Notes under the pieces: model-generated
Told to the model about the DNA's origin: nothing
What the model saw: the letters and a program-made list of their open reading frames with translations, nothing else
Databases searched by the model: none
Position numbers and translations under genes: made by a program
Shown: positions 16,200-25,071 of the stretch, in pieces
Layout: each line of letters begins with the position of its first letter
Numbering within the stretch: position 1 is the first letter of the stretch
NCBI GenBank assembly: GCA_030603695.1
Contig: JAUVXF010000016.1
Span: forward strand, 1 to 64,000
Source: Natronohydrobacter sp.
Lineage (GTDB): Bacteria; Pseudomonadota; Alphaproteobacteria; Rhodobacterales; Rhodobacteraceae
Length of the DNA: 64,000 nt
Reading direction: 5' to 3'

Positions 16200-17491
16200 A
16201 TCTGCTCTATGCCAATGACAGGGCGGGGGAATACCCGCCCAGCTATTATGCGGCCACTGCCACGGCCTTGCCCCCTTTTGCGCCCCTCAATGGCGCGCAT
16301 AAGGCAGATGTCTGCATTGTGGGGGCAGGCTATACCGGGCTATCTGCGGCGCTGCATCTGGCGGAGCGGGGCTATAGCGTTATCGTGCTGGAGGCCCATC
16401 GTGTGGGTTTCGGGGCATCGGGGCGCAATGGCGGGCAGGTGGGGCCGGGCCAGCGCATAGAGCAGGACGAGATAGAGCGCATGGTCGGGCGCGATGATGC
16501 GCGCAAACTGTGGCATATCGGGCTGGAAGCGCGTGATCTGGTGCAAGCGCTGATTGCGCGGCATGGCATGGATTGCGGTTGGAAACCGGGTGTGCTGCAT
16601 GCCGAATGGCAGGCGCGCAACCTGCCCCATGCCCGCGCCTATGCCGAGAAACTGGCGCGCGACTATGATTACCCCTATCTCGAACCCCTTGGCCGCGCCG
16701 CGTTGCAAGAGATTGTGCGCGCGCCCGTCTATCAGGGCGGTGTGCTGGATCATGGGGCAGGGCATCTGCACCCTTTGCGCTATGTGCTGGGCTTGGCGCG
16801 TGCAGCCGCCAAGGCCGGGGCGCAGATTTGCGAGAATTCGCTTGTCACCGAAATTCGCCCCGGTGCGCGGGCACAGGTGCACACGGCCACAGGCCATGTC
16901 GAGGCCGCGCATGTGCTGATTGCGGCCAATGGCTATCTGGGTGGGCTGGTGCCGCAGGTGGCGGCCAAGGTTATGCCGATCAACAATTTCATCATTGCCA
17001 CCGAGCCCTTGCCACAAGGCACAGTGCTGGCGCGTGATGTGGCGGTGGCTGACAGCAAATTCGTGATCAATTATTTCCGCCTGTCAGAGGATGGGCGGCT
17101 TTTGTTCGGGGGGGGCGAAAGCTATGGCTACCGCTTTCCTGATATCCTGCGCACAGTGCGCAAACCGATGCTGCAAGTTTTTCCGCAGTTGCGCGATACG
17201 CAGATTACCCATGCCTGGGGCGGCACCTTGGCCATCACGCGCACGCGCTTGCCCTGCTTTTTGCGGGTTGGGCCGAATATTCTGTCGGCCTCTGGTTATT
17301 CGGGGCATGGGGTGGCGCTTGCCAGCCTTGCCGGGCAGATCATGGCGGATACTGTGGCGGGGCAGGCGGAACGGTTTGATCTGATGGCGGGGCTAAAGCT
17401 GCCCAGCTTTCCGGGCGGGCGCGCGCTGCGCAGCCCGCTTCTGGCGCTGGCAATGACATGGTTTTCCCTGCGCGACAGGCTGGGAATATAG
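16196..17491 (+). CDS. FAD-dependent amine oxidase (PuuB-like gamma-glutamylputrescine oxidase)
   Basis: The 431-residue DAO-family protein has the Rossmann FAD motif VCIVGAGYTGLSAALHLAERG (partial) and the second glycine-rich stretch GFGASGRNGGQVGPGQR, typical of PuuB and related oxidases. The C-terminal SGYSGHGVALASLAGQ contacts FAD in this family. It likely oxidises the gamma-glutamylated amine to an aldehyde, releasing ammonia and peroxide. It is the last gene of the unit and is followed by a hairpin. No aldehyde dehydrogenase is adjacent; GabD at 28.8 kb could act later in the route. Confidence 0.88.
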   Translation: MNLLYANDRAGEYPPSYYAATATALPPFAPLNGAHKADVCIVGAGYTGLSAALHLAERGYSVIVLEAHRVGFGASGRNGGQVGPGQRIEQDEIERMVGRDDARKLWHIGLEARDLVQALIARHGMDCGWKPGVLHAEWQARNLPHARAYAEKLARDYDYPYLEPLGRAALQEIVRAPVYQGGVLDHGAGHLHPLRYVLGLARAAAKAGAQICENSLVTEIRPGARAQVHTATGHVEAAHVLIAANGYLGGLVPQVAAKVMPINNFIIATEPLPQGTVLARDVAVADSKFVINYFRLSEDGRLLFGGGESYGYRFPDILRTVRKPMLQVFPQLRDTQITHAWGGTLAITRTRLPCFLRVGPNILSASGYSGHGVALASLAGQIMADTVAGQAERFDLMAGLKLPSFPGGRALRSPLLALAMTWFSLRDRLGI

Positions 17492-17520
17492 GGCGCGTCG
17501 CGTCGCTACGCGCCCCGTTT
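17491..17520. terminator. Hairpin between the convergent oxidase and phaR genes
   Basis: GGGCGCGT pairs with ACGCGCCC (8 bp) around a 9-base loop, followed by CGTTTC. It lies between two convergent stop codons and may serve both directions; the T-run is short. Confidence 0.6.
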
Positions 17521-17529
17521 CAGGCTGTA

Positions 17530-18072
17530 TCAGCCATTCATCTTGTTCAGCTTTTGCTGCAATTCCGCCAGTTGCTTCTTGATCTCGTCCAGATCATCAT
17601 CGCCGTTTTTGGCGCTTGTCCCGGCTGGAATGCCCGGCCAGCCAGCCATCATGGTTTTCATGAAGGCTTGTTGCTGGCGCTGCATTTCCTCAAACCCCGG
17701 CATGGCTGCCATCGGGTTGGCGCGGGCCATGTTCTCGACAATCTTGGATTGCCCGTCCCGCAGCATTTCAAACGACATCGCCAGAAATTGCGGCACAACG
17801 CTTTGCGCTTGGCTGGTATAGCTGCGCACCAGATCTGTCAGCACATCCAGCGGCAGCACATTTTCGCCACGGCTTTCATGCTCTGCAATGATCTGCAACA
17901 GATATTGGCGGGTCAGATCATCGCCGGATTTCAGATCCACGATTTGCACTTCGCGGCCTGCACGGATGAACCCTGCAATATCTTCCAGCGTCACATAATC
18001 GCTGGTCTCTGTGTTATACAACCGACGGCTCGCATAACGCTTTATCAGAAGTGGCTTCGCAGTGTCTGACAT
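17530..18072 (-). CDS. phaR: Polyhydroxyalkanoate synthesis repressor PhaR
   Basis: The 180-residue protein opens with the PhaR DNA-binding/PHB-binding signature LLIKRYASRRLYNTETSDYVTLEDI. A second helical PHB-accumulation regulatory domain follows, and a C-terminal coiled coil (LDEIKKQLAELQQKLNKM). The start at 18072 is preferred to 18108 because AGGGGGAACC lies just upstream. PhaR represses phasin and its own gene until PHB granules titrate it. A near-perfect CTGC-N3-GCAG site (TTGCGTTGCAG, 18095-18105) lies upstream of its start, and two perfect ones lie before phaP. Confidence 0.95.
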   Translation of the reverse strand: MSDTAKPLLIKRYASRRLYNTETSDYVTLEDIAGFIRAGREVQIVDLKSGDDLTRQYLLQIIAEHESRGENVLPLDVLTDLVRSYTSQAQSVVPQFLAMSFEMLRDGQSKIVENMARANPMAAMPGFEEMQRQQQAFMKTMMAGWPGIPAGTSAKNGDDDLDEIKKQLAELQQKLNKMNG

Positions 18073-18094
18073 GGTTCCCCCTAGCGCATGTTTG

Positions 18095-18105
18095 TTGCGT
18101 TGCAG
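18095..18105. promoter_or_regulatory. Candidate PhaR operator upstream of phaR
   Basis: TTGCGTTGCAG differs at one base from the CTGC-N3-GCAG consensus reported for Rhodobacter PhaR. It is 22 bases upstream of the phaR start codon, a fitting place for autorepression. Confidence 0.55.
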
Positions 18106-18134
18106 CAAGACTAGGTGAGGTTTTCACAAAAGGA

Positions 18135-18161
18135 AAGGGCGAGCGTGAAACGCTCGCCCTT
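18135..18161 (-). terminator. Rho-independent terminator of phaP
   Basis: A perfect 12-bp stem (AAGGGCGAGCGT with ACGCTCGCCCTT) has a 3-base loop. On the minus strand it is followed by the T-rich TTTCCTTTTG. It lies 49 bases past the phaP stop and separates phaP from phaR. Confidence 0.9.
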
Positions 18162-18209
18162 GTGCCTGGCCTAACCGGGGAGGACGGTTGGCCCTGCGAT
18201 CCGTGAAGC

Positions 18210-18656
18210 TTACTTCGCGGCAGCGGTTTTGGCAGCTTTGGTTGCTGTGTCGGTTGCTTTCTTGACAGCAGCAGAAGCTTCTTCCTGAATGTCCTTGCCA
18301 GCAGCCATCATCAGCTCAACTGTGTCCATCTGGACTTTTTTCGCGATTTCAGCGAAAGCGGCAACATGCTCTGCGGCCATTTCGGCAGAAGCGGATGCAA
18401 AATCGGTGACAGCTTTGGTGTAATCTGCGGGATCGTCCTTGACGGTCGAGATTTCGCCAACTTTAGCCAGCGTTGCTTTTGTCCACTTTGTCGAAACTTC
18501 GGTGGATTTTTCAGCAGCTTCCAGAGCAACTTTGCTCATTTTCTCTGCCAGAGCGGCTTGCGATTTGAACGCGTCCTGCATTGCGGATGTGTCCATCGGG
18601 AACGCGCCCAGCATGTCTTTCATCAGTTTTGTGTAATCGGGTGTTGCAGCAGCCAT
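18210..18656 (-). CDS. phaP: Phasin PhaP, PHB granule-coating protein
   Basis: The 148-residue protein is almost entirely amphipathic helix, Ala/Lys/Glu-rich, with no membrane segment and a Lys/Ala-rich tail (AVKKATDTATKAAKTAAAK). These are phasin-family features. The start MAAATPDYTKLMKD at 18656 follows AAGGAGAATAGAC; the longer frame to 18740 would run through the operator region. Phasins coat PHB granules, control their number and size, and are made when PhaR is titrated. It has its own terminator and an operator-bearing promoter region, so it can be expressed far above phaC. Confidence 0.93.
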   Translation of the reverse strand: MAAATPDYTKLMKDMLGAFPMDTSAMQDAFKSQAALAEKMSKVALEAAEKSTEVSTKWTKATLAKVGEISTVKDDPADYTKAVTDFASASAEMAAEHVAAFAEIAKKVQMDTVELMMAAGKDIQEEASAAVKKATDTATKAAKTAAAK

Positions 18657-18726
18657 GTCTATTCTCCTTGATTGGATCGTGGAGCAGATCGCTTCGTGCT
18701 CTCTGCATCTGTTCCCAATATGCATG

Positions 18727-18765
18727 CTGCGGTGCAGCATTTCAAGTATTTTTTCTGCGCCGCAG
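18727..18765. promoter_or_regulatory. Two PhaR operators upstream of phaP
   Basis: CTGCGGTGCAG (18727-18737) and CTGCGCCGCAG (18755-18765) are two perfect CTGC-N3-GCAG inverted repeats, 28 bases apart centre to centre, in the 135-bp gap between phaC and phaP. This is the site reported for PhaR in Rhodobacter sphaeroides. The T-rich stretch between them probably belongs to the phaP promoter. Confidence 0.8.
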
Positions 18766-18791
18766 CATTTTTTTGAATGGCTAAAATAACC

Positions 18792-20594
18792 CTATGACAT
18801 TGCGTCATTTTTGGAACTGACAACATAGGTTCCCGGCGCATCGGCCAAGGCGGGATAGCCCGAATCGCCCGGAATGCGTGCGGGAACTTGCGCGCCAGAG
18901 CGTTTGCTCAGCCAATCGGCCCAGAGTGGCCACCACGACCCTTCATTATATTGGGCCGCTTCCAGCCAGTCTTCGGGCCGCCCTGCGGGGGCTTCGCCTG
19001 TGTAGTGGCCGTATTTCTTTTTGCTGGGGGGATTGATAATCCCCGCGATATGTCCCGACTCTGACAGAATAAAGGTTTTATCCGCGCTGCCCATCTTGGA
19101 CATGCCCCGGAAACTGGAACGCCAGGCCGCGATATGATCGGTTTCGCAGGCAATCGCGCAAAGCGGGTGCTTCACATCTGACAGGGTTACATCTTCGCCG
19201 CAGATGCGGAAAGTCGCCCCGGCGAAACGGTCTTGCTGGCACAGGCCGCGCAGGTATTCCACACACATGCGCGCGGGCAGATTGGTTCCGTCCCCGTTCC
19301 AATAGAGCAGGTCAAAGGCGGGCGGCGCCTCTCCCATCATATAGGCGCGGATGGCGGGGCCATAAATCAAATCATTCGAGCGCAGATAAGAGAATGTGCG
19401 CGACATGAAGAAACTGTCCAGATACCCGTTGGTCTGGCATTCCGCTTCGATCCCATCGACGAAATCATCTTCCAGAAAGACACCCACTTCGCCCTGATCG
19501 GAGAAATCGGTCAGCGTGGTAAAGAAGGTGGCAGAGCGCACGGATTTATCCTTGCGCTTGTTCATCAGCGCCAGTGTCAGCGCAAGGGTGGTGCCAGCAA
19601 TGCAATAGCCCACCACATTGACCTGTTTTTCCCCTGTCACCTCGCGCGCCACGCGGATCGCTTCCAGATAGCCTTCTTCCACATAGGTATCCATGCCCAC
19701 ATCGGCATAAGTGGCATCCGGGTTTACCCAGGATACGATGAATAGCGTATAGCCCTGATCGACAATCCATTTGATCAGGCTGTTCTGGGGCTTCAGATCC
19801 ATGATGTAGAATTTGTTGATCCAGGGCGGAAAGATCACAATCGGCGTGCGATGCACCTTTTCCGTGCTGGGGGCATATTGGATCAACTCGAACATGCGGT
19901 TGCGGAAAATCACCTTGCCCGGTGTGGTGGCCAGATTTTCGCCCACGCGAAAGGCATCTTTATCGGCCAGCGTGACCAGCAAATCGCCCTTGTTCGCTTC
20001 CACATCGCGCACAAGGTTTTCCAAACCCCGCACAAGGCTTTCGCCCTCGGTCTCGACCGCCTTCATCAACGCATCGGGGTTGGTGGCCAGAAAATTGGTT
20101 GGCGCCATCATATCGCTGATCTGCTGGGTGAAATAAGACAGACGCCGTTTTTCGCGGTCTGAAATGGATTCCAGCCCTTGCACGGCATCGGTCATGGCCT
20201 CTGTCGCGATCAGGTATTGTTGTTTGATGTAGTTGAAATACGGGTGCGTTTTCCACAGCGGGTTGGTGAAGCGCTTGTCATCGGGTGTCTTGTCTTCGGG
20301 GGCGGCCAGTTTGCCCTTGCGCAACACTTCCTGCGCTTCCAGATGGTGCTTCAGCGCTTTGCCCCAATAATCCAACTGCTGCTCCAGTGCCTTGGAAGGG
20401 TGCTTGAACATTTCCGTCCAATAGGCGGTGGCCGCATGCAGGAATAAATCCGAATCAGGGGCCTGCAAACTGGCCCGCGGCATCTTGCGCTGGGCCAAGG
20501 CCTCGGTCAGGCGATGTGTCAACTCTTCGATACGGGCCAGATTGGCCTTCATACGCTCGACTTTTTTGTCGTCATCATATTCCGAAGTTGTCAT
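18792..20594 (-). CDS. phaC: Class I poly(3-hydroxybutyrate) synthase PhaC
   Basis: The 600-residue alpha/beta-hydrolase-fold enzyme has the synthase box GYCIAG (nucleophile Cys), the catalytic Asp in ACETDHIAAW and the catalytic His in SESGHIAGIINP. A conserved pocket segment (FPPWINKFYIMDL) is also present. It polymerises 3-hydroxybutyryl-CoA on granules. Length and motifs fit class I, which needs no PhaE/PhaR subunit. The start at 20594 (MTTSEYDDDKK) is chosen over 20642 because of the upstream GGGGGA and the polar N-terminus usual in the family. It is divergent from phaZ with 126 bp between starts. Confidence 0.96.
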   Translation of the reverse strand: MTTSEYDDDKKVERMKANLARIEELTHRLTEALAQRKMPRASLQAPDSDLFLHAATAYWTEMFKHPSKALEQQLDYWGKALKHHLEAQEVLRKGKLAAPEDKTPDDKRFTNPLWKTHPYFNYIKQQYLIATEAMTDAVQGLESISDREKRRLSYFTQQISDMMAPTNFLATNPDALMKAVETEGESLVRGLENLVRDVEANKGDLLVTLADKDAFRVGENLATTPGKVIFRNRMFELIQYAPSTEKVHRTPIVIFPPWINKFYIMDLKPQNSLIKWIVDQGYTLFIVSWVNPDATYADVGMDTYVEEGYLEAIRVAREVTGEKQVNVVGYCIAGTTLALTLALMNKRKDKSVRSATFFTTLTDFSDQGEVGVFLEDDFVDGIEAECQTNGYLDSFFMSRTFSYLRSNDLIYGPAIRAYMMGEAPPAFDLLYWNGDGTNLPARMCVEYLRGLCQQDRFAGATFRICGEDVTLSDVKHPLCAIACETDHIAAWRSSFRGMSKMGSADKTFILSESGHIAGIINPPSKKKYGHYTGEAPAGRPEDWLEAAQYNEGSWWPLWADWLSKRSGAQVPARIPGDSGYPALADAPGTYVVSSKNDAMS

Positions 20595-20720
20595 GAAACA
20601 AAATCCCCCGTATTCTTCGCATGTGCAGCAAAGACCCCTCATATGATCTTAACGCTGTAACGCGATGAATAAAAGCGACGATTCCTGTTGAATGGTCGTC
20701 AGCAAAGAATGGGGACACGC

Positions 20721-22001
20721 ATGAAGGGCATGGCGACTTACGATTTGATGGAGTCGATTCGAAATACAAACGAGTGGATGGGGGCATCCGCGCGCGCATT
20801 TGCATCTTATCCCGTTTGGGGAATGGCCCCTAACCCGATGTTCAAGGTCATGTCGGCATGGGGGCGGGTGACAGAACGCAGCTTTGCCCGGATGGTGATC
20901 AAGCCTGATTGGGGGATCAGCAATATTTTGGGCGAAGATGGGCGGGATCATACCGTGGAAGCGGTGGTGGAACTGGCCCGCCCCTTTGGCGATCTGACCC
21001 GCTTCAAGGTGCATGGCCGCCCGGAAAAAACCCGCCGCGTGCTGCTATGTGCGCCGATGTCGGGCCATTATGCTACGCTTTTGCGCTCTACTGTGGCCAG
21101 CCTGCTGCCAGATTGCGAAGTCTGGGTCACGGATTGGCACAATGCGCGCGATATTCCCGTCTCCGAGGGCAAGTTCGATATCGAGGATTATACGGTTTAT
21201 CTGATGGATTTCATGCGCCATCTGGGGCCGGATACCCATGTTATCGCCGTATGCCAGCCCGTGCCGCTTGCCCTGGCCGCAACCGCCTATCTGGCAGAGC
21301 TTCACCCCGATGCCCAGCCCCGCACCCTGACGCTGATCGGCGGGCCGATCGATCCCGATGCCGCCCCAACCGAGGTAACCGATTTTGGCCGCCGCGTGAC
21401 AATGGGGCAGTTGGAGCATCTGGCCATTCAGCGCGTGGGCTTCAAATACAAGGGCGTGGGGCGGCTGGTCTATCCGGGGCTTTTGCAGCTTGGCGGCTTC
21501 ATCTCTATGAATATGGATCGCCACGCACAGGCATTTGCCGATAAAATCTCTGCCGAGGCGCGCGGTGATGGCGGCGAGCGTGACAAGCATAACCGCTTTT
21601 ATGACGAATATCTTGCTGTGATGGATATGACAGCTGAATTCTATCTGTCCACGGTGGAACGAATTTTCAAAGACCGCGAAATCGCGCGCAATGCCTTTAT
21701 GGTGGGCAAGCACAAGGTGGATTTTTCCAAGATTACCAAGGTTGCCGTGAAGGTGGTTGAAGGTGAGAAAGACGATATCAGCGCGCCCGGCCAGTGCTAT
21801 GCCGCGCTTGATCTTCTCACAGGCTTGGCGCCCGAACAAAAGGCCAGCCATATGGAACCCGGCGCAGGGCATTACGGCATTTTTGCCGGCAAATCCTGGC
21901 GCAACAATATCCGACCGCTGGTGATGGGGTTCATGGATACCCATTCTGGCGGTGGTGGTGGGGCCACAGCCGGGCTGAAATTGGCGGCGTCTAACGGGTA
22001 G
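20721..22001 (+). CDS. phaZ: Intracellular PHB depolymerase PhaZ
   Basis: The protein has the short-sequence intracellular depolymerase layout: an N-terminal YDLMESIRNTNEWMGASARA stretch, the nucleophile elbow AVCQP where cysteine replaces the usual lipase serine, and a late GAGHYGIFAGKSWR histidine motif. It degrades native granules to 3-hydroxybutyrate units. Start choice is uncertain: TTG 20688, ATG 20709, ATG 20721 and ATG 20730 are in frame. ATG 20721 has GGGGAC about 7 bases upstream and the family-like MKGMATYD start. Divergent pairing with phaC is common in Rhodobacterales. Confidence 0.92.
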   Translation: MKGMATYDLMESIRNTNEWMGASARAFASYPVWGMAPNPMFKVMSAWGRVTERSFARMVIKPDWGISNILGEDGRDHTVEAVVELARPFGDLTRFKVHGRPEKTRRVLLCAPMSGHYATLLRSTVASLLPDCEVWVTDWHNARDIPVSEGKFDIEDYTVYLMDFMRHLGPDTHVIAVCQPVPLALAATAYLAELHPDAQPRTLTLIGGPIDPDAAPTEVTDFGRRVTMGQLEHLAIQRVGFKYKGVGRLVYPGLLQLGGFISMNMDRHAQAFADKISAEARGDGGERDKHNRFYDEYLAVMDMTAEFYLSTVERIFKDREIARNAFMVGKHKVDFSKITKVAVKVVEGEKDDISAPGQCYAALDLLTGLAPEQKASHMEPGAGHYGIFAGKSWRNNIRPLVMGFMDTHSGGGGGATAGLKLAASNG

Positions 22002-22017
22002 GGTTCTGCGCGTTAGG

Positions 22018-22190
22018 CAATATCCGAATGGGCTGGTAGGAACGGTTAGGGGACAGTGGCGCAGCGCACCAAGCCGCGCAACCTTGGGCCGCGGCGCTGC
22101 GTCATGTGAGAGGGGATGTCCCTTCGCATGACAATGCAAGGCGGCCTTTGGCCTTGGTTCCGCGCGGGGCGATTGGCCCTGACCGTCCCC
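22018..22190 (-). repeat. Dispersed intergenic repeat, copy D (reverse orientation, core shortened)
   Basis: On the plus strand this reads as the reverse complement of the right end (CAATATCC ... GGTTAGGGGAC ... GCACCAAG), then core edge AAGCCGCGCAACC. A divergent middle (about 22085-22135) contains a near-palindrome, GTCATGTGAGAGGG with CCCTTCGCATGAC. The other core edge (GGCGGCCTTTGGCCTTGGTTCCGCGC) follows, then a trace of the left end (CCCTGACCGTCCCC, as in copy B). Core orientation relative to the ends matches copy B. The rest of the gap to 22424 holds no gene. Confidence 0.75.
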
Positions 22191-22424
22191 CTCCATAGCG
22201 GCCCCAAATTGTGGAAGATGTAGGCAGGGGCACAACGCCAGAGCGCGGCCCGCGCAGTCTGAAACTCATGGCGGCGGCTCTGGGCTTTTTCAAACATGCG
22301 CTGCCACCATGCCGGAAGAGCCGGTGCGCTGCTTGGCCGCGTGTTTTTCTGGCAGAGGCATTTCAATTCAGGCCAAGGCGCATTAGATCACCAAAAACCG
22401 TAATTTTGCGCTTCGAGGTATGTC

Positions 22425-23786
22425 ATGCATGATCGCCATCTGACTGAAACCTTGGCCCCTGTGGCCAATGCCCTGTTGCGCGCCGCAAAGGCTGCCGGGG
22501 CAGATGCCGCAGATGCGATTGCGATAGAGGGGCGCTCTGTTTCCATAGATGTGCGCAAGGGCGGGTTGGAACAGGCCGAACGCTCGGAAGGGGTGGATAT
22601 CGGCTTGCGCGTGTTTATCGGCAAGCGCCAGGCCTGTATTTCCTCTTCCGATACGCGGCCAGAAACGCTGGCCGCGATGGCGGCACGCGCCGTCGCCATG
22701 GCGAGAGAGGCCCCCGAAGACCCCTATGCAGGGCTGGCAGAGACGGGACAACTTGCCCTGTTGCGCAGCGCCGAGGGGTTGGAACTGTTTGATCCCGCCC
22801 CAGAGCCAGACCCCGCCACGCTGCAAGAAGATGCGCGCCGCGCAGAGGCGGCGGCGCTCGCGGTTTCCGGCGTGGCGCAGGTGCAATCGGCCTCTGCGGC
22901 TTATGGCACGCAGGCGATCTGGCTTGCGGCAAGCAATGGGTTTCAGGGCGGCTATGCGCGCAGCTCTCGCCATATCTCGGCTGTGGCCATCAGTGGCGAA
23001 GGCACAGGGATGGAGCGCGATTGGTGCGGCGAGGGGCGGATTTTTCAAGCCGATTTGCCCAGCCCCGAAGACGTGGGGACGCTGGCAGGCATGCGGGCGG
23101 CCGAACGCACAAGGCCGCGCAGGCCCAAAACCGGGGCTTATCCCGTGCTTTATGACGAGCGCGTGGCCTCCAGCCTGATCGGGCATTTGCTGGGGGCGAT
23201 CAATGGCGCAGCGATTGCGCGCGGTTCCAGTTGGTTGCGCGATGCCATGGGCCAGCAGGTTTTGCCTGCGGGTATCAGTCTTACGGAAAACCCGCTGCGG
23301 GTGCGCCGCGCGGGTTCGCGCCCCTTCGATGCTGAAGGGCTGCAAAGCCGCATCAAGGATCTGGTGGCGGATGGGGTATTGCAAAGCTGGGTGCTGGATT
23401 TGGCCACGGCGCGCAAGCTGGGGTTGGAGAGCACGGCAAATGCCGCGCGCGGCACATCTGCGCCGCCCGCACCCTCCACATCCAATCTGTTGCTTACCCA
23501 AGGGCCAAAATCGCGCGCAGAATTGATTGCGGATATGGGCACAGGGCTTTTGGTTACATCGCTGATCGGTTCCACGATAAACTCCACCACGGGCGATTAT
23601 TCGCGTGGGGCCAGCGGGTTTTGGGTGGAAAACGGGCAAATTGCCTATCCGGTGAATGAATGCACAATCGCAGGCAATCTGCGAGAGATGCTCACGCGCC
23701 TTATCCCGGCCAATGACGGGCGCGACCATCTGTCCACGGTTGTCCCCTCGCTGCTGGTAGAAGGCATGACACTTGCCGGAGAATGA
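22425..23786 (+). CDS. pmbA: TldD/PmbA-family metalloprotease subunit PmbA (TldE)
   Basis: The 453-residue protein has the TldE/PmbA pattern: IDVRKGGLEQAERSEGVDIGLRVFIG in the N-terminal domain and DYSRGASGFWVENGQIAYPVNECTIAGN near the end. The C-terminus is PSLLVEGMTLAGE. It lacks the HExxxH zinc motif, as expected for the PmbA partner of TldD, which carries the zinc. The heterodimer processes peptides such as antitoxins and microcins. GAGG lies just ahead of ATG 22425. tldD itself is not in the window. It overlaps the next gene by 14 bases. Confidence 0.93.
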   Translation: MHDRHLTETLAPVANALLRAAKAAGADAADAIAIEGRSVSIDVRKGGLEQAERSEGVDIGLRVFIGKRQACISSSDTRPETLAAMAARAVAMAREAPEDPYAGLAETGQLALLRSAEGLELFDPAPEPDPATLQEDARRAEAAALAVSGVAQVQSASAAYGTQAIWLAASNGFQGGYARSSRHISAVAISGEGTGMERDWCGEGRIFQADLPSPEDVGTLAGMRAAERTRPRRPKTGAYPVLYDERVASSLIGHLLGAINGAAIARGSSWLRDAMGQQVLPAGISLTENPLRVRRAGSRPFDAEGLQSRIKDLVADGVLQSWVLDLATARKLGLESTANAARGTSAPPAPSTSNLLLTQGPKSRAELIADMGTGLLVTSLIGSTINSTTGDYSRGASGFWVENGQIAYPVNECTIAGNLREMLTRLIPANDGRDHLSTVVPSLLVEGMTLAGE

Positions 23787-24582
23787 GGCCGATCTGGCGT
23801 TGCTGGTTTCGGCAGCGCATGCGGCAGGAGAGATAGCGCGCCGCCATTTCGGCGATGGCCCGAAATTCTGGGACAAAGGCGCGGGGCTTGGCCCGGTGTC
23901 AGAGGCCGATCTGGAAGTGGACACCATGCTACGTGGCAGGCTGTTGCAGGCGCGTCCTGACTATGGCTGGTTGTCCGAAGAAACGGCAGATCACCCCGCG
24001 CGGCTGGAGCGCGAGCGCGTGTTCATCATAGACCCGATAGACGGCACGCGCGCTTTTCTGGAGGGGCAGACGGGTTTTGCCAATGTCCTTGCCATCGTTG
24101 AAGGTGGTATCCCCGTTGCAGCGGTGGTGCATCTGCCGATGCTGGGGCACACCTATAGCGCCGCGCGCGGGCAAGGCGCTTATCTGGGCGGCACGCGGCT
24201 ACAAGTCAGCCCGCCCCGCGCTGTTGCCGGGGCGAATGTGCTGGCCGCCCGCCCGGCATTGGCAGAGGCGAATTGGCCGGGCGGTGTGCCGCCTGTCACA
24301 CGCCATTTCCGCCCCTCGCTGGCATGGCGCATGGCGCTTGTGGCCGAAGGCTGTTTCGATGCCATGCTGGCGCTGCGCCCGACATGGCATTGGGATATTG
24401 CGGCAGGCGCGCTCTTGATTGCAGAGGCCGGGGGCGTTGTCAGCACAGGGCGTGGCGGGGCCTTGCAGTTTAACACCCCCGATCTTGTGGCCGATGGTGT
24501 TCTTGCCGCCGGGCCGGCGCTGCATGCGGCGCTTTTGTCGCACCGCCTGCCGCCCGATCCCGATCAGCCGCCGCCGCGCTAG
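23773..24582 (+). CDS. Inositol-monophosphatase-family phosphatase (CysQ-like), TTG start
   Basis: The 269-residue protein carries the Li-sensitive phosphatase motifs: metal site WLSEETAD, DPIDGTRAF and the late WHWDIAAGALLIAEAGG. These bind three Mg ions and hydrolyse phosphomonoesters such as 3'-phosphoadenosine 5'-phosphate or inositol phosphate. The only usable start that keeps the conserved N-terminal helix (LLVSAAHAAGEIARRHF) is TTG 23773, since the upstream frame is closed and the next ATG is about 50 codons in. It has GAAGG 8 bases upstream and lies within the end of pmbA, so coupling is likely. CysQ versus IMPase cannot be separated by eye. Confidence 0.88.
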   Translation: MPENEADLALLVSAAHAAGEIARRHFGDGPKFWDKGAGLGPVSEADLEVDTMLRGRLLQARPDYGWLSEETADHPARLERERVFIIDPIDGTRAFLEGQTGFANVLAIVEGGIPVAAVVHLPMLGHTYSAARGQGAYLGGTRLQVSPPRAVAGANVLAARPALAEANWPGGVPPVTRHFRPSLAWRMALVAEGCFDAMLALRPTWHWDIAAGALLIAEAGGVVSTGRGGALQFNTPDLVADGVLAAGPALHAALLSHRLPPDPDQPPPR

Positions 24583-24880
24583 TGTTCTGCATTAGCCGGA
24601 AGGTTCCGCGATGAGGGGCAGCTTTGGCGGGGGTGGGGACGGTCAGGGCTGATTGCCATGCGCGGAATCAAGGCCGCAGGCCGCCGCGCATCGCCGGGCC
24701 GCCCCCCGGCACGGCGATTTGGCTGCAACCTGCGCATAGCTTGGATTTCGCGCGGATTTGGCCAGCATAAAGTGACATAGCCTTGGCGCTGGATCGCCGC
24801 ACCGCGGCCCAGCGCTGCGCGGCTTGGTGCGCTACCCTAATGCCCCCTAACGGCTCAAAACCTGCCCTATGGATATCTTG
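24580..24880 (+). repeat. Dispersed intergenic repeat, copy B (left end - inverted core - right end)
   Basis: The left end starts at the preceding stop codon (CTAGTGTTCTGC, GGAAGGTTCCGCGATG) and matches copy A's left end in the same orientation. The core (about 24660-24826) is the reverse complement of A's core. The right end (CCCCCTAACGGCTC ... GGATATCTTG) again matches A's in the same orientation. The core edges GCGCGGAATCAAGG and CGCTGCGCGGCTTGG are the points where orientation switches. Confidence 0.85.
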
Positions 24881-25071
24881 CCTAAGGTTCAAAGCACCGG
24901 GAGTCATAGGCCAAACGGCCCTTGGGCTTTCCAACCGGGGCAATGTTGCGATAAGACAGGGTCAGGCATTTGGCGCGAAAGGGAATGACAGGATGATCGC
25001 AGGCTGGCCCCATCCCGGCACGTCCCGCCTTGCGTGCTGCCTGCCGATTTTCGCGCAGGGGTAAGCCGCCA

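Noticed and set aside
22046-22366. 106-codon minus-strand frame after phaZ
   Set aside because: It runs through repeat copy D and spacer, has no ribosome-binding site and no domain.
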